A stretch of 64,000 nt of DNA from Plantago major (GCA_026545765.1 CM048844.1:20034237-20098236); one strand, 5' to 3'; positions 1 to 12,707 are shown, numbered from the stretch's first letter. Notes: generated by a model from the letters alone, not told the origin. Numbers and translations are program-made.

Positions 1-1801
1 CTGCTGTAGTTGGAGTCAGTTCTGCATTTCTTGTTTCTGTCATGCTACTTATATGTTGGGTGCATTGGTACAGATCACGGGTCCTAAATGCTTCACATGG
101 TACTATACTACCATTTAAACAGCTCCCTTATGTTTCTGCATGTAATACTTGAAAGCCAGTGTATGACTTTCCTTATGGTCGTTTTGATATGCAGTGCAAC
201 AAGACTATGAATTTGACATTGGTCATTTGAAAAGGTTTTCATTCCGTGAACTACAAAATGCAACCAGCAACTTTAGTTCCAAAAACATACTCGGGCAGGG
301 AGGATTTGGAGTTGTCTATAAAGGTATTCTTCCCAATAGAACAATTGTGGCAGTGAAGAAATTGAGAGACCCCGTTTTCACTGGGGAAGTCCAGTTTCAG
401 ACTGAAGTTGAGATGATAGGTTTGGCTTTGCACAGAAACCTTTTACGTCTCTATGGCTTCTGTATGACTCCTGAGGAAAAATTACTGGTCTATCCATACA
501 TGCCAAATGGAAGTGTTGCAGATCGCTTGCGAGGTTTGTTGCCAATTTATTCTCTTGCATTTCAGTTATTATGCTGTGAATGCATAAAACTGCATGCATA
601 TGCTGATGCTTATCATTTGGCAGTAAAAGTACGGCAAAAAGGGTTTGTAATTAGTCCAGTACTTGTGACTGTTTGCAAAACTTTATGCCTATTATGAAGT
701 GGAAATTAAGTTCCAAGTGGAGGAGAAGCTTTTAATTAAATCAATTCATTTGGTGTTTGTAAATATCGTAATAATGAAAATGGAGTTTAAGCAAATGCAG
801 ATTGTAGACATAATAATGAGCTTTCACGATAATGAATTCAAACTAGATTCTGAGATTAGCTTCTCTGCGTCATATTCCTTCAGAGAATCCGTTATCACCT
901 TTTCCCCTGCTTTTGCTCCTGTAAAGTTTCTACGTTCGACAATCAGTTGCATAGATTTCTCTTGCAAGCTTAAATTTTACTCTTTCCCATGTTTATAATT
1001 GATAGATTCTGGTCAGGAGAAGCCATCTTTGGATTGGAGCAAGCGCATGCACATTGCAATTGGAGCTTCTCGTGGCCTTCTCTATTTGCATGAGCAGTGT
1101 AATCCAAAAATAATTCACAGGGATGTAAAAGCTGCAAACATTTTACTCGATGAATGTTTTGAAGCAGTTGTGGGAGATTTTGGTCTAGCTAAGCTATTAG
1201 ATCCTAGGGTATCTCATGTAACAACAGCAGTTCGTGGTACTATTGGACATATTGCACCAGAGTATCTCTCGACTGGTCAATCCTCAGAGAAAACTGACGT
1301 ATTTGGATTTGGCATACTCATTTTGGAACTCATAACCGGGCAGAAGGCGTTGGATGCTGCCAATGGCCAGGTTCAGAAAGGAATGATCCTTGATTGGGTA
1401 AGTGAACTCTGATCTTGACAGTCAGCTAACGTCTCAATCATTTCACCTTCAGATATTAATCAACTTGTTAAATCACATAGGTCAAGAATTTACACGAGGA
1501 GAAACGACTGGAGGAGCTAGTAGATAAAAATCTGAAAGGGTGCTTCGATGCAGATGAATTAGAAATGGCTGTGGAACTGTCTCTGAGATGTACGCGGTCG
1601 AATCCAGACCTTCGGCCAAAAATGTCAGAAGTCTTGAAAACCTTAGAAGGAACATCAGGTCAAATGCAACAGCAAGCCGAGCCACAAGATGGAGTGAACT
1701 TACACCGAGGCCAATCATTTAGTTTCTCATGGAATTTTAGCGAAGGCCGTGGAGAATCATCTTTTGTTATCGAGGCAATAGAACTTTCCGGCCCTCGATG
1801 A
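1..1801 (+). CDS. LRR receptor-like Ser/Thr kinase (At5g45780-like), 5' truncated by window edge
   Basis: Seen: exons 1-99, 195-533, 1006-1397 and 1481-1801 join in frame with GT-AG introns. The first exon (first full codon at 3) encodes a hydrophobic transmembrane stretch followed by a basic RSR stop-transfer. Then come a juxtamembrane segment and a complete kinase domain: glycine loop [12 protein letters not shown], the VAVKKL lysine, [11 protein letters not shown] catalytic loop (an RD kinase), DFGLAKLL, and [20 protein letters not shown] in the activation segment and P+1 loop. The C-terminus ends in [10 protein letters not shown]. Family knowledge: this tail and kinase are typical of LRR-RLK subfamily II (NIK/SERK relatives), closest in my memory to At5g45780. 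The signal peptide and LRRs lie before the window. Inference: an active plasma-membrane kinase; its ligand cannot be told. An open frame continues from 533 into the 534-1005 intron but lacks kinase sequence. Confidence 0.95.
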
Positions 1802-2605
1802 AATGCTGAACCGGGATTTTGTTCAGAGTGTAGCTACCAGTAATTGAAGCCAGAATCTTGGAGCTTGGAGCTTCTCATATGTTATATTTCCATTCTTATT
1901 ATTACAAACTTTTGTGTTAGATCGTTTCTCGAAAATACAATGTCACCCTTACATATTTAACTACAAACATCGTATGTTTAACTTCAAATATCGTGTGTAT
2001 AAATTAAAATTAGTTTTGATTTTCCTTTAGTTTTTTTATCATTAATAATTTTTCTACTAATTCATTTAGATTTATTTGTTGACTTAGCTAACTTTCCTAC
2101 ATAAAGATAGTTTTCTCAATAAAGATATATATTTTTAAAATTATTCTATTGTTAAAAAATAATTTTTAAGTAATTTTTCCTCATACTTTTTTTAACAAAC
2201 TTTTACGAGAGACCATCTCTCGAAAATAACAATTTAACATCAGATATTCATGTACAAATATCATATGTTTAACTTCAAATATCGTGTGTATAATAAACTT
2301 GTATATTTATACTTGCATTACCTGCATTTTTTAACATGTGATATTTGATTTGGTATCAGAGAGAGGATCTCTATTAAAAGTTACTCTTTTATTTATGAAA
2401 AAATTAAGGTGAGGATGAGAAAATCGACAAAGACACATGTTGAAACTGACCAAGTACCACACTTGATCAAAGTTTGCTAACATGTCCAAGAAACCAAACA
2501 AATAAAAAATAAAAGCTTGTTTGACTTCACATTTAAATTAAATTTTCTCCGGAACTTAGATTGGATACATACAAAAACAAATGACACACTTGATAAGAAT
2601 ACAAT
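1802..2605. other. 3' flank of the kinase gene with MITE remnants
   Basis: This is AT-rich sequence without coding potential. At 1908-2000 there is a truncated copy (left end only) of the AACTTTTGCGAGA-type element that is complete at 2198-2382. It includes the shared internal phrase CAAATATCGTGTGTATA. The kinase 3' UTR probably runs into this remnant. Confidence 0.6.
2198..2382. mobile_element. Small TIR element (AACTTTTRCGAGA family), copy 1
   Basis: The left end AACTTTTACGAGAGACC and the right end, reverse-complemented AACTTTTAATAGAGATC, form imperfect terminal inverted repeats around a 185-bp AT-rich core. A related element with cleaner ends lies at 51826-52020, and the internal sequence is shared. 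No ORF is present, so this is a non-autonomous MITE. The superfamily is not clear because no clean target duplication is visible. Confidence 0.6.
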
Positions 2606-2788
2606 TCAACACATCACTGGACGTTCCTTGTATGGACAAAGGCACCTCGCCTTAGCATCATCACAGTGAGGAGAATCTGCTCGACCGACATCTAAACAAA
2701 TACCTCGACATATAGGCTCAATGCAATCTGTCACATAATTAAGTCATATATATGTGTTCAACCTCTGGACAGTTTTTAATCTCTGCAC
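2606..2788 (-). pseudogene. Defensin-like (CS-alpha-beta) cysteine-rich peptide gene, probably degenerate
   Basis: Seen: the minus-strand frame ending at the TGA at 2606-2608 reads as a mature cysteine-rich peptide with Cys spacing C-x4-C-x3-C-x10-C-x6-C-x1-C-x8-C, beginning TDCIEPICRGIC and ending RPVMC. A further Cys (KNCPE, near 2765) lies just upstream in another frame, after an acceptor-like poly-T/GTGCAG. Together they would give eight cysteines with the CxxxC and CxC pairs of plant defensins. Odd: the two parts are out of frame, a TGA stands in frame just before the second part, and no signal-peptide exon with ATG is visible within the next ~300 bp upstream. Inference: a decayed defensin-like gene, or one with an unusual small intron. 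Family 0.6; pseudogene status 0.5. Confidence 0.5.
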
Positions 2789-3130
2789 CAAAATAAAAAT
2801 AAACTTAAAAGTAATTCTCACGGAATACATATGGTGTGAAATTTACAGAGTTTAAAAAAATATATTAGTAGATTTATTTAAAATTTTAGGGTGTTTTCCT
2901 AGAGTAAATATTATGAGATACAATATCTGAATAATTTACAGAGAATTTTCAGTTATGAATGTAGATAGATATATCTTTACAATCAGGGGTGGAGCACGGA
3001 TAAAAAACCGACTAGGGCGCATATCTTTAAAAAAATATTATTTAAGAGAGGATAGTTTTTTTTTTGTGGTATAGACAAAATATAATAGAAATAATACACA
3101 AATATTGCCATTTTTATCGGAAAACAACTA

Positions 3131-3387
3131 CTACCTCCATTTCAGAAAAAGTGTTACATTTTGACTTTGACCGGTCAACTGTTTTCGAGTTTGACCACAA
3201 ATTACTCATAAACGATAATAGTAAATAATTTAATAAAATCATATAATAAAAATTTAATTACTAAATTTTCATTATATAATTTTAATAATTTTTTTATTAA
3301 TATTGTTTAAGAGTAAATTGTGGTCAAACGCGGAAACAGTTGACCGCAGAATAGTAAAATGTAACACTTCTTCTGAAATGAAGGGAG
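3131..3387. mobile_element. Stowaway-like fold-back MITE
   Basis: The two ends are inverted copies over about 80 bp: CTACCTCCATTTCAGAAAAA at the left, and CTTCATTTCAGAAGAAG on reverse-complementing the right end. The element is 257 bp, begins with the CTCCCTCC-type end and is flanked by TA on both sides. No coding sequence. Such hairpins are a typical source of 24-nt siRNAs. Confidence 0.85.
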
Positions 3388-4575
3388 TATATTTTTGTGT
3401 CATAAGAATGTAAATAGAATTTCACGTTAAAATGAATAGTGTGAAATGCCAAAAAGACTAAAATCCGGTCATTGACTTTTCCATGAAGCTGACTTTCAGT
3501 AGTAGTGACTATTAAAGGATACAAGGGTCCTTGTGTGAATTTGTAAGCATTTATGGGATAACTAATGTGTCAAATCAATATTTTAAATTTGTTTAAATAG
3601 CGAAGAGTTAATTTTTAACACTGCAAAAATTTATAGGGCAGTGAAGTTAACTCCAGTGTCGGTCTCTCAGGACTTAACTAAGTTGAGTTCTTTTTACGGA
3701 ATATAATTATCAACAGGAAAGCAGTAAAAGGTTGGTTTGCTTCGGTAGCGAGTTCTAATTACCAGTCTAACTCTGACTCTCAACACAAAGAAACCAAACA
3801 CATGTATATCGATCTTATCAAGATAAGTTATCAAAATTACAGAGTGGTGATGAATAATCCATGCTAGCTAGCATAAATAGATGCAATAAAAACAATGGTG
3901 ATTTACTCTAGGCAGACACCTTATATCAGATAAGGTACGATGGCTCTATGACAATATGAGCTAACCGAGTTTGTTCTACAAAACATATAGCAATGGTAGA
4001 GTCGTCAATTCTACCAAGTTACAATTATAATGCTAATGTAGTTTCTGTGTTTGCTACGAACCTATGAATTTGCAATCTCTAGACGTTTTGGTGGTAAATC
4101 GTTTGCATAATCATTTGATGATTTTGTGGGTAAAACACAAAACACGGAACTACATTCGCATATAATCAAAGAGGCATTAAGTAAATCACATCTTACTGTT
4201 ATTGAATTGCATAAACCCTAACTAGCATGCATTGAATCCATCACAATCCCATAAAGGGGTGTCTAGCTACTCACGCTCATCACCAATAAGCAATAAATAA
4301 TTAAACAATCCAACATCAATAATATTAAACGATGAAAAAGGAGAAATTGTTACCAAGAGGCTGTCACGGCACTTGGAGGATGACGAAATCCCTAAACCAA
4401 TCGGTAGAATAATAGCCAATGTATTGATATTTGATAATCACGAGCAATTACAATGTAAATTGGATTCAGTTCCTCAAAGATGGTGAAGGAATTGCCCAAG
4501 AATGAAGTCTAGGATTTTTGAGAAGAGAATAGAAATAGGTGAAACAGTGACCCTACCATAGAAATAGGTGAAACT
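3388..4575. other. Unclassified non-coding stretch, probably old repeat DNA
   Basis: No ORF or splice structure can be supported. Around 3621 there is CACTGCAAAAATTTATAGG, which resembles a CACTA-type transposon terminus, but no matching partner end was found. The rest reads like the long untranslated part of a degraded element. I assign no family. Confidence 0.4.
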
Positions 4576-4730
4576 GTGCCAAGTCCGCTTGGAGGCCCCC
4601 AAATCCGGGCGAATTGCTCAGTAGTTCGTACCACGAAGTACCAGTTGGGATCCACGTCCCAACTCCCAACACTTGGCATCAGAGTCGAGTTTGAAGATCA
4701 TAGAATGGATGGAGCTAGGTCACATGATTC
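4576..4730 (+). mobile_element. LTR-retrotransposon scrap with tRNA-Met-type primer binding site
   Basis: TTGGCATCAGAGTC at about 4673-4686 resembles the initiator-tRNA-Met primer binding site (TGGTATCAGAGC) just inside the 5' LTR of plant LTR retrotransposons. It is followed by a short open stretch that starts at an ATG. No gag or pol domain, second LTR or polypurine tract is visible, so only the LTR/PBS junction remains. The class call rests on this motif alone. Confidence 0.45.
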
Positions 4731-5288
4731 GCACAAAAGTAAGCACGCTCGCGCTATGTGAACACATAGCGCAATTAACGCTCTAAGAAGACTTGTGATT
4801 TTTTAAACTAGACAGCGACTAATTCACACATGCTGTTTTTTGGGAAATCTCTTGTTGTAAGAAACATGATGAAAATTTGAAAATAGATCACATCTAATCA
4901 ACTGTGAATCGTCCGTCCAGTTCAGGTAATTTCTTGCTTCTATTTGATTGATTTCAAATTTCAAACTACATTTGAGCGGGATTAATCCACATTTTTGTAA
5001 TTCTCCCAATCCACTTCGAATTAGGTCTCGAGCAACACCTGTAAGTTTCTTCTTATCTCAATCTTTGCTCATTAGGGTTTTACTGAATAAACGATGACGA
5101 TTCATTTCAGTTTACTTGTGAGCTGATTCGGATTCATTTTACCAAGTTACTCAATTTTATAGCTGCATTATTACTTCTAGAGTTGTTGCCAATTGCCATC
5201 TCATATTCTTCAATTCGATGCATAGTTTCTGATTTTTTTTGTCGATTAATTCCTTGTACACTTGCAGTGAGCGAGCTTGAATTCATCA

Positions 5289-6935
5289 ATGGTTAAACGG
5301 AAAAGAGGCAGACCTAAGAAGCAACCTCTGAGTGAACAAAGCAGTGATGTTGGGGACGAGGTTCCGCTAGACAAGCCAGAAGAAGCATTTCAGGACACTG
5401 AAGGTAGTAGTAATGTAGTTTTGTGTTTTTACAGTGTCTATATAGTTATGTGCTTTCTATCTGTGACTATTCTGGTTTTTATCATAAACGAGGTAAGAGC
5501 TAAGGAAGACGTTGGCCTTGTCATTGTTATGTTTGAGAGTGTGGTGAACGTTTTCAGTTGTCTTGTAAGCTTCGAGCTTAAATAACTTTTTTCCATCAGT
5601 TGCACGTCGGAGTGCCGCAGTGAGAGCTTTGAGGGATGCAGAGATTGATTGGCTGGTGACTCTGATACGGCTGCTTAGCTCCGAATTCAACAAGGAGCAG
5701 AGTGAAGTTCCTGTGTCACAGTTTTTCAAAGAAAATATTCCAGACCTGTGCATTGTTGAGACTGAGACAGATGGCCAATACGAAGTGCGGCTGAAGGAAA
5801 AGGATGGAAACTTATCTATGAACCACGCTGATGATGATACACTACATGTTTCTCTTCTACAGCGGCTGTCTTCCGCTTATCCTGATTATTTTGCTGGAAA
5901 ATCAGATGGATTTACATTTTCAACTCAATCTGGTATTTGGAAAATTCTTTTCTAGTTTGGATTCAAATTTACAGCGATATCTATCTGATGCAATTTAATT
6001 ATACTGTGGCAGTGAAAACTGGTGCTTTTGGTGCTGATAAGCTGCAGATCAGAAGTCTTGTACGTCTTATTTATAAATAATTAGTTGGAAACTTATCTGT
6101 TCTTCGTGTTTACTTATCCTTGTGTCTAAAGATTCAAAGTAATGCTTCTGGATCCTTATATTAAACTACAAAACTCAAATACTTTCAGGTCCTGGAAGAG
6201 CCATCTGACTCTCAAACATTGGTGCTGAAGGAAGGCCTGCAAACTCCAGATGTATGCATCCTAAATAGTCTTCTGTTTAATATAGAACATGCTATAATGA
6301 AGTTTGTAATTTTCCTACACATAGGATAAAGATAGGTCCACTTGTTGATTTTTGGACTAGATGAAAGAGTGTGCTACCTCAATCTTCTATAAATTGATTT
6401 GATCTTTGTGACTGAGATAGGCTGAGGATGTGAACTTTTTTTTTTTTTCTGAGGTGTAGGCATGTAGTTTAATTTCAATCCCTTCTGTTTTACTATTGAT
6501 CTGGTAGAGCAGTTGTATTTGAATGTAGTGAGCTTTTACGTTTTCCTATTCAAGACATCACTGAGCTTTATTCTCTGATTCTAGGCGAACAATAGCAGGT
6601 TATCTGTTGGAATGACACCCAAATCTCGCCGGGTTCCAAAGCATGGGGAGATGCTCCTATCTGTCCATGGATCACCTCTTGGTGTGTATAAGGAAGATAA
6701 CATGGAAACTATAGAAGGTACTCTTCCCTTAACAAGTGTAATTTCTTGACTTCAAGGTCTTATTATGGCTTCCGAAATTAGTTTGATATACTTTGGGTAC
6801 AACTAGAATTCTCACATCTTTGTTGATAGCCTTCTGATGTCAACATGACAGAGAAGTCCAAAATGGGTATGCACATGTAACTTTGTTAAAAATGCACTCT
6901 TTCATGTGGCAGAGACCGAAGATATGGTGGAATGA
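5289..6935 (+). CDS. Small AT-hook protein, Borealin-related (BORR)-like candidate
   Basis: Seen: a 5' UTR intron (5041-5267), then coding exons 5289-5403, 5600-5932, 6013-6059, 6189-6251, 6585-6717 and 6913-6935, all with GT-AG borders and consistent phases, giving about 237 residues. The start is the first ATG (MVKRKRGRPKK); the N-terminus has an AT-hook core RGRP (residues 6-9). Residues about 40-90 form a predicted helix (ALRDAEIDWLVTLIRLLSS). The C-terminus has VPKHGEMLLSVHGSPLGVY. Family knowledge: the helix plus a late HGSPL-type motif resembles plant Borealin-related proteins of the chromosomal passenger complex (Arabidopsis At4g39630, from memory), which act with Aurora kinase and INCENP at centromeres. 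Borealin identity is only moderately sure; the gene model is firmer. The tiny last exon (ETEDMVE-stop) is the least certain part. Confidence 0.8.
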
Positions 6936-7319
6936 TGCTAGTGGTTTTAAAGCTATGGTTGCAGGGGAATATGTATCTGCTCTTACTGGGGATCCTTTTC
7001 ATGTATCCGCATCATTCTCTCCATGGTGCTGGTAATGATACATCAATGTAAATATATATTATTAGTGAATTAATATGATGCTTTCAGTATGATCTAGCCG
7101 TGTTAGGTCTGAACAAGCCCTCTCCTCCCTAATGTACGAGTTAGTTTATTGAAGAATTCATGTTTTTTGTAAAACTAATTTGCTAGTCTACTTGTCCAGA
7201 TCAAGTGTTGTAAAAAAATGCATCACCAGTTTAATAATTTAATAGTTCTTGATTAAGCCTTAGCTCCTGACTTCAAGTTGAGAGTAATAGTTGAATGGTG
7301 ACTCTGTGTTTTCTTCATA
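6936..7319 (+). other. Probable 3' UTR and downstream flank of the BORR-like gene
   Basis: AT-rich sequence follows the stop at 6933-6935 with no further convincing exon. It ends at the MITE that begins at 7320. Confidence 0.4.
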
Positions 7320-7560
7320 CTCCCTCCGTCCCGGAGAACTTCATACATTAGGGTTAGCGCGCAGTTTTATGCGAAAAGTTAAAGTAATGATAGAATATAG
7401 AAAATGTGGAAAAAAGTGTACTTTTAGTGGCAAAATGTGTAATTTGAGTGTAAAGTTGAGATTGTTTATTAATTGTTGGGTGTGGGAAACTTTTTTTGGA
7501 ATGTATGAAGTTCATGGGATTACTAAGCATGAAATGTATGAAGCTCGGAGACGGAGGGAG
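7320..7560. mobile_element. Stowaway MITE with TA target duplication
   Basis: A 241-bp element with ends CTCCCTCCGTCCCGGAGAAC and, reverse-complemented, CTCCCTCCGTCTCCGAGCTT, flanked by TA at 7318-7319 and 7561-7562. The CTCCCTCCGT terminus is diagnostic of Stowaway (Tc1/mariner) MITEs. A 95-codon open frame across it is chance. Confidence 0.93.
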
Positions 7561-8145
7561 TATTTATTTATAATTTGATCATATGATTTTGTGGTAAAGT
7601 CCATTTCTCAACCTCATGGTACCAATGTGAATCTCGTTAGGCTGATTACTAAAGTATTTGGTACAGCTTTGATTGAACATCCTTTTCTCTGCCCCAGGCG
7701 TCCTATAATGAACTCTTTACTCTGGTTTCATCTATCCAGACTTGTATCCAACTTTTTCAAGGCTGTTTTCAACCACTCCAGTACTTCCAAAATAACTATC
7801 CGTTACTATCCGAACACCTTGAGTATTTGTAGTCTTGCACTTTTGGTGTATCAGGTAGAACCACATTTAGTGTCCCTACACTATCATGAATGCAAAATTT
7901 TCCCTCACTTGCCTATTTATACTCGCAACTTTTTGGGAGGCAAGATTTCCTGCATTACCCAAAACCTTTCTTTTCTACAAAATATTCAGTACCAAAACAA
8001 GTAATTATTGGTTAAGGATGGCTTATATGTTCTCACCTGGCAACATTTTTTCCAAGAGAAGTATAGCATCTATTATCTCTGTCATCAACATGCAATTTGG
8101 TGTTCGCATGTTGATGGAGAAATAGTAACTTACTGACTTCTGTGT

Positions 8146-8232
8146 TGGAAGAAACTTATGTTTCACATATCCTGTATGCTGCATTTTAATTTTTTTGGCG
8201 GTTAGTTTCCTGGAAGAAACTTATGTTTCACA
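8146..8232. repeat. 22-bp direct repeat, two copies
   Basis: TGGAAGAAACTTATGTTTCA plus CA occurs at 8146-8167 and again at 8211-8232, separated by 43 bp. Identical copies in otherwise unique DNA suggest a small local duplication or filler repair. Confidence 0.8.
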
Positions 8233-11200
8233 ATTGTTAGAAAGGTATTTTGAAGGATGTCAATATTCTGCTCTTAGAATCCTTCACACTCCACTGTACT
8301 GCCTTAGTGAAAGAGGTACTGTGAGTTATTAATTTGAAAAACAGTAAGAGAAGTTGGAATACCACATCACTTGGCCAACAAACATCATAAGCACTCTCTT
8401 TTGAAACCAGACCTAACGGGTCCCTGCCTCAACACTGTCAATAATTTTTCCATCTGTTGCATGAAGATACTTAGGTGATCCTTACTTTACACTATTTCTG
8501 AATTAGTTATGCACAAACAGACTTGATTGGTGTTGCTGAGGCCGAAGAAGGTCAAACGATATAAGTGGCACATTATGGTCTTAAGGTAGATCAATATGTT
8601 AAACAACCTTGATTGTGCTTCTTTGACGGAAATATATATGTTCGTGAGTCGGGTTGTACAGATACCTCTACGGAATCTGTTAGGTTTGTTATCATTAAGT
8701 GTTTATGATATGATTAACTACCAGAGTATGTATATTGGATGATTGGATATATATCAAAGTATTCAATCATATGTGTACAAGGTACAACGTGGAAATGGAC
8801 AGACGGTATGTTGAATTCAAGTTAGTAGGTGCATGATCATTGTCTTTGTAATGCCAGAAAAGGCCAGCAGAGAGTTGAAGTGAACAACTCATTGATGGCT
8901 GTAGGGTCTTTGATTAACCCGTTTCCTCTTGCATGAGAATATTATTATGGCCATGTATTTTGTTTTGTCGTGAAATGGGAGTTCAATCAAGGCTGTTAAC
9001 TTTTGTTGCACCGGCTTTTCATAAATTGCCGGAGGCTCAATTTACTGTCTTCAACTTGTTTCTTGATTTGTGCCTTTATCTTCTTTACCAAACCTGTGAC
9101 TAATTCGTGACTTTAGTGGTATGCTAATAAACTACGAAACCTATGCTAAATGTATATACCCATGAAAACAAGCTACATGTGACTTACGCTTGACTTTATT
9201 GGAGTGTTTACTAAATTAATTTGATAAGTTGTAGCATTGCATAGTTGATTAGTCAGTTGATCTAGTTAAATTTTATTGAGATTGTTAGTAAATTAGTAAT
9301 TACAAGTTGATTTGCTAAATAGTACAGCATATAAAAATAAATCAGATAGCTTAAATAGCTTATATTTTTAATAAGCTACTTTGACGAACTTATTAAGCTA
9401 ATTAATTTATGAACTATTAGCTAAACGTTTACATAATTGACTTACTTCGAAAATAAGCTCATTGCGTTAATAAGTTAGACTTAAAAACAATCTCAGTCAA
9501 ATTAAGTATATCTAAATTAAAAGTACACCGTCCGTCTAAAAAGGTTCATACCTTTTTCATTTTCTAAATGTCCCGTAAACATTATATATTATAAAAAAAT
9601 GAAAACTACTTCACACATACTATACTTTGCACTAAATTATAACTTTAATTTGCTTTTTATGTTTTGTTAAACATTTTAATTCTTCACCTAGCTTAAAGTT
9701 CAATATAAGAAGTCTTTCGTAAAGTAAAGAGTTTGCTTCGAAAGCAGTCTAACATATGAAATTTTACGTAACAGAGGAATTAGTTGCGTGATTGACAACT
9801 AGTGAGTCTTCGCCGGAAAAAGTGCTCGTGTCAAGTTGTACTCACCAACATGGACTAGGCACTGTTGTGACTCGAAATGATAAAGATAAGGAAAAGTGTG
9901 ATTGCTTAAATTAGATTGTTTGTAAGATTAGGGAAGTGAATCTGGTGGAAATTAGGCAGGTGGTCCAAATTAAGTTAAGTGGTACATACGGCTGCCGAAT
10001 GAAGGAGAAGATTCATTAAAGTGATAATGGATTCATTAATTATTCTCATTTCTTCCGCAACTTACTGCGACTGTTTGGCCCAGGCATTTAATTCTACTAC
10101 ATGTATAAATACTTCCAAATTTCTTATTCTATTTCTAGCCTGCCTGCTTAACTGTAGCCGGTAGCCCGGTACAATAATGTAGTATTTTATTTATGCTTAT
10201 CTCATCTTTTCATTTCTCATATATCTTGCTCTGCAGTCTTCCCATCTTATTGAACATTTTTCAAGTTTATCAGCTACCACCGATACACCCACTCATATTC
10301 TACGCATATTTTACTTTAAACATATACTATGGTGATTATATGCATTGGGATAAAATGGAACAATCATCCGTTGTCATTGGTAAATATTTGTATGGATCTG
10401 GCCGTCTATTATCAATATTAATGACCTTGTGGATATGGATATGATTGATGTATGCATACAAATGTGAGTCATAATGAATGATATACTACATTTCAAGTTA
10501 CATGATATATTATCTACACAACATTTCCCATATCCCATTTTCAACCTCACTCAAATTTTGAATATTGAATTATAGTAGTAGTAAAGTTTTTGTAAAATTT
10601 ATCATTATTCTAACATAAAGGAAAATCATATCCCCGTCTCATATATGTATGTCATGCTCATATTACTTATACTAAATGAAGTCTTTTATAAAGATTTGTT
10701 CGGAAGTAGATGCATTATTAAAAGCTAAACCAATGTTGTGGTTTAATCTATACTTTTATAAGACACCACAAAAGACTTCTAATCTTGGACAAATTGACCA
10801 TTAGTCACATCGGACAGCTTAATCTAAGAATTAAGAAACATTCAAATGGTTTGCCAAATGAGAAAAATACAAGTGAAATTGCGGTAACATCCAAATTGAA
10901 GCTTCGGAACAGGTTGAATGTCTATACAGTGGAGTATATAAAAAGAAGACTTAGACTTGGCATGCGTATACTTTTCTTTATCCTACACAAACAGGACATG
11001 CAACATCTTTAGCAAATTTCTTTAACCCTACCTACGCTTATAATTGAGTTCACCAACGACACCTTATTCATTTCTACAGTTAAAAGATGTTCTACATCAT
11101 TTTTGGCTCACTTTTAAGCATTACTCCATCCATTTCACTTGACAGTATCCAAGTTGGTCCGTCTTCACATTATACAGTAAAAGAACTTTAAATTTTAATT

Positions 11201-11892
11201 GATTTTAAGCTGGATTGAAAATTCAACATGTCATATATATGGACATGGTACATACATAGTACATTCATTAATAGGTTATAAGGATAATAGCAGTTATGTT
11301 CAAAATTTGAATACATGTGAGAAATTTCCTAGTAATAAAAGTTTCAGAGGCAATAAAGAGCGGAATTAAAGGGCTTGTTGCTCTTGCTCATCAACGGAAT
11401 ATACAATATATACTTAAAATTTTACTGTCTCAAAGTAACATAACATACTATTATACAACAAACACTGCTTAATTTCATTTTTACAACAAGCAAAGGCTCT
11501 CATACAATAAATAGATCACCCCTGTCTTTACGAACCAATTTGCTTAAGCAAAAATAATTGGCCAATTATTTCACAAGGTAAAAGAATTTTTAAACTCAAA
11601 ACTACGAATTGTGCATGAATAAAGGTGAACTTCACAAGGTAAAATTTTCAAATTATGTACCCGGCAAGAGGACTTGCCGCTTGCCGGCAGGATCTTAACA
11701 TCTTGCCAATTTGTGTGATTTAAATGTAGACAAGTGCAGCTACCTTTTTCAATGCCACTTTATCTTTCTTTATTTCTTTATTTCCACTTTCCATTATATT
11801 ACTCCAACATTTAAAATTGAGTGAATTTATTGAGAAATGATCTAGTAGAAAGAGAAATTATATATACAAACATTATAGTTATTAAACGCATG

Positions 11893-12196
11893 AGTGACTT
11901 TCTTAATAAAGCTAAATATACACCGTTTACGGGATACTTTTTACAGTAAAATTTCATGACAAACCAAAAACTATAACATGTGTATACGACACACCTTAAA
12001 ACTCTTGTCCACTGTCCAGACCCACCAGAATTTGAGCCGTAACGCATGGAGTATATTAGTGTTTTCTGCTAAACAACAAAATACATTATGTTAATAATAT
12101 TTGCGTACTTCATAAACACATAGTGACTTTCTTAATAAAGCTAATTATAAACCGTTTACCGGATACTGTTATGAAAAATTTGATGACAAACCAATA
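11893..12196. repeat. Direct duplication of a ~76-bp unit
   Basis: AGTGACTTTCTTAATAAAGC starts both copies (11893-11969 and 12122-12196), followed by similar sequence through CCGTTTACSGGATACT to ATGACAAACCA. The offset is 229 bp. The first copy lies within a stretch bounded by weak CTCCA/TGGAG ends (about 11802 and 12050), so the duplication may have involved a MITE. Confidence 0.75.
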
Positions 12197-12707
12197 ATAG
12201 TTTTTATGATCATCATAATAATAACAAAACTCCTTATCCATAAATATCATATCTGACCTTAATCCAATGCAAATTGATTTCATTTCCACTGAAATCAAAA
12301 CAAATCAGTGCATAACAGTAAAAAAAGAGCAGAAAACCGTCCTCCTAGCTTGCTTTCTTTCTTTCCACAAATCTACCCGACAGTCCATGGCCCTAGACAT
12401 TGATATAGAGCCACATTTTAGTACTCCAAGTTCCATTATTTAGCTCACAAGCAATTGTCAACTGTCAACTACAACTAGTGTTGAGCTGAATTCATTCTTT
12501 GGTTAGTGATGGAGATTTCTTTCCAGAATCAATCTTGAATCATATTCTCATTACCCCTTTCGTATTTATTCTCTTTTCGTCCCCTCTTTTTTTCACCTTA
12601 TCATCATCAATCAGTAACAAAACCTCTCCACCTGTGGCTGAATCTTTCTTCATCTTTCTGGGTTTTAGTCTGGTTGTGTAAAAATTTGATCTTTTTAAGA
12701 ATTGGTG

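Larger units (their letters stand above)
7563..12480. other. Gene-poor repeat-rich intergenic region
   Basis: No supportable gene. The sequence holds a 22-bp direct repeat (8146 and 8211), AGCTTAAATAGCTTAT-like palindromic AT-rich repeats around 9300-9480, lone Stowaway-like left ends near 9530 and 11125 (CTCCATCC type), and a duplicated ~76-bp unit at 11893/12122. Open frames here (such as 83 codons at 10193 and 75 at 10785) show no domain or splice context. Confidence 0.5.

Noticed and set aside
7291..7578. 95-codon plus-strand open frame
   Set aside because: It runs across the whole Stowaway MITE including both inverted repeats; an accident of the element.
8525..8570. Alternative last exon of the BORR-like gene (GAGGCCGAAGAAGGTCAAAC)
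   Set aside because: It would give a similar acidic tail, but no AG acceptor lies in the needed phase; the exon at 6913 fits both splice signal and frame.
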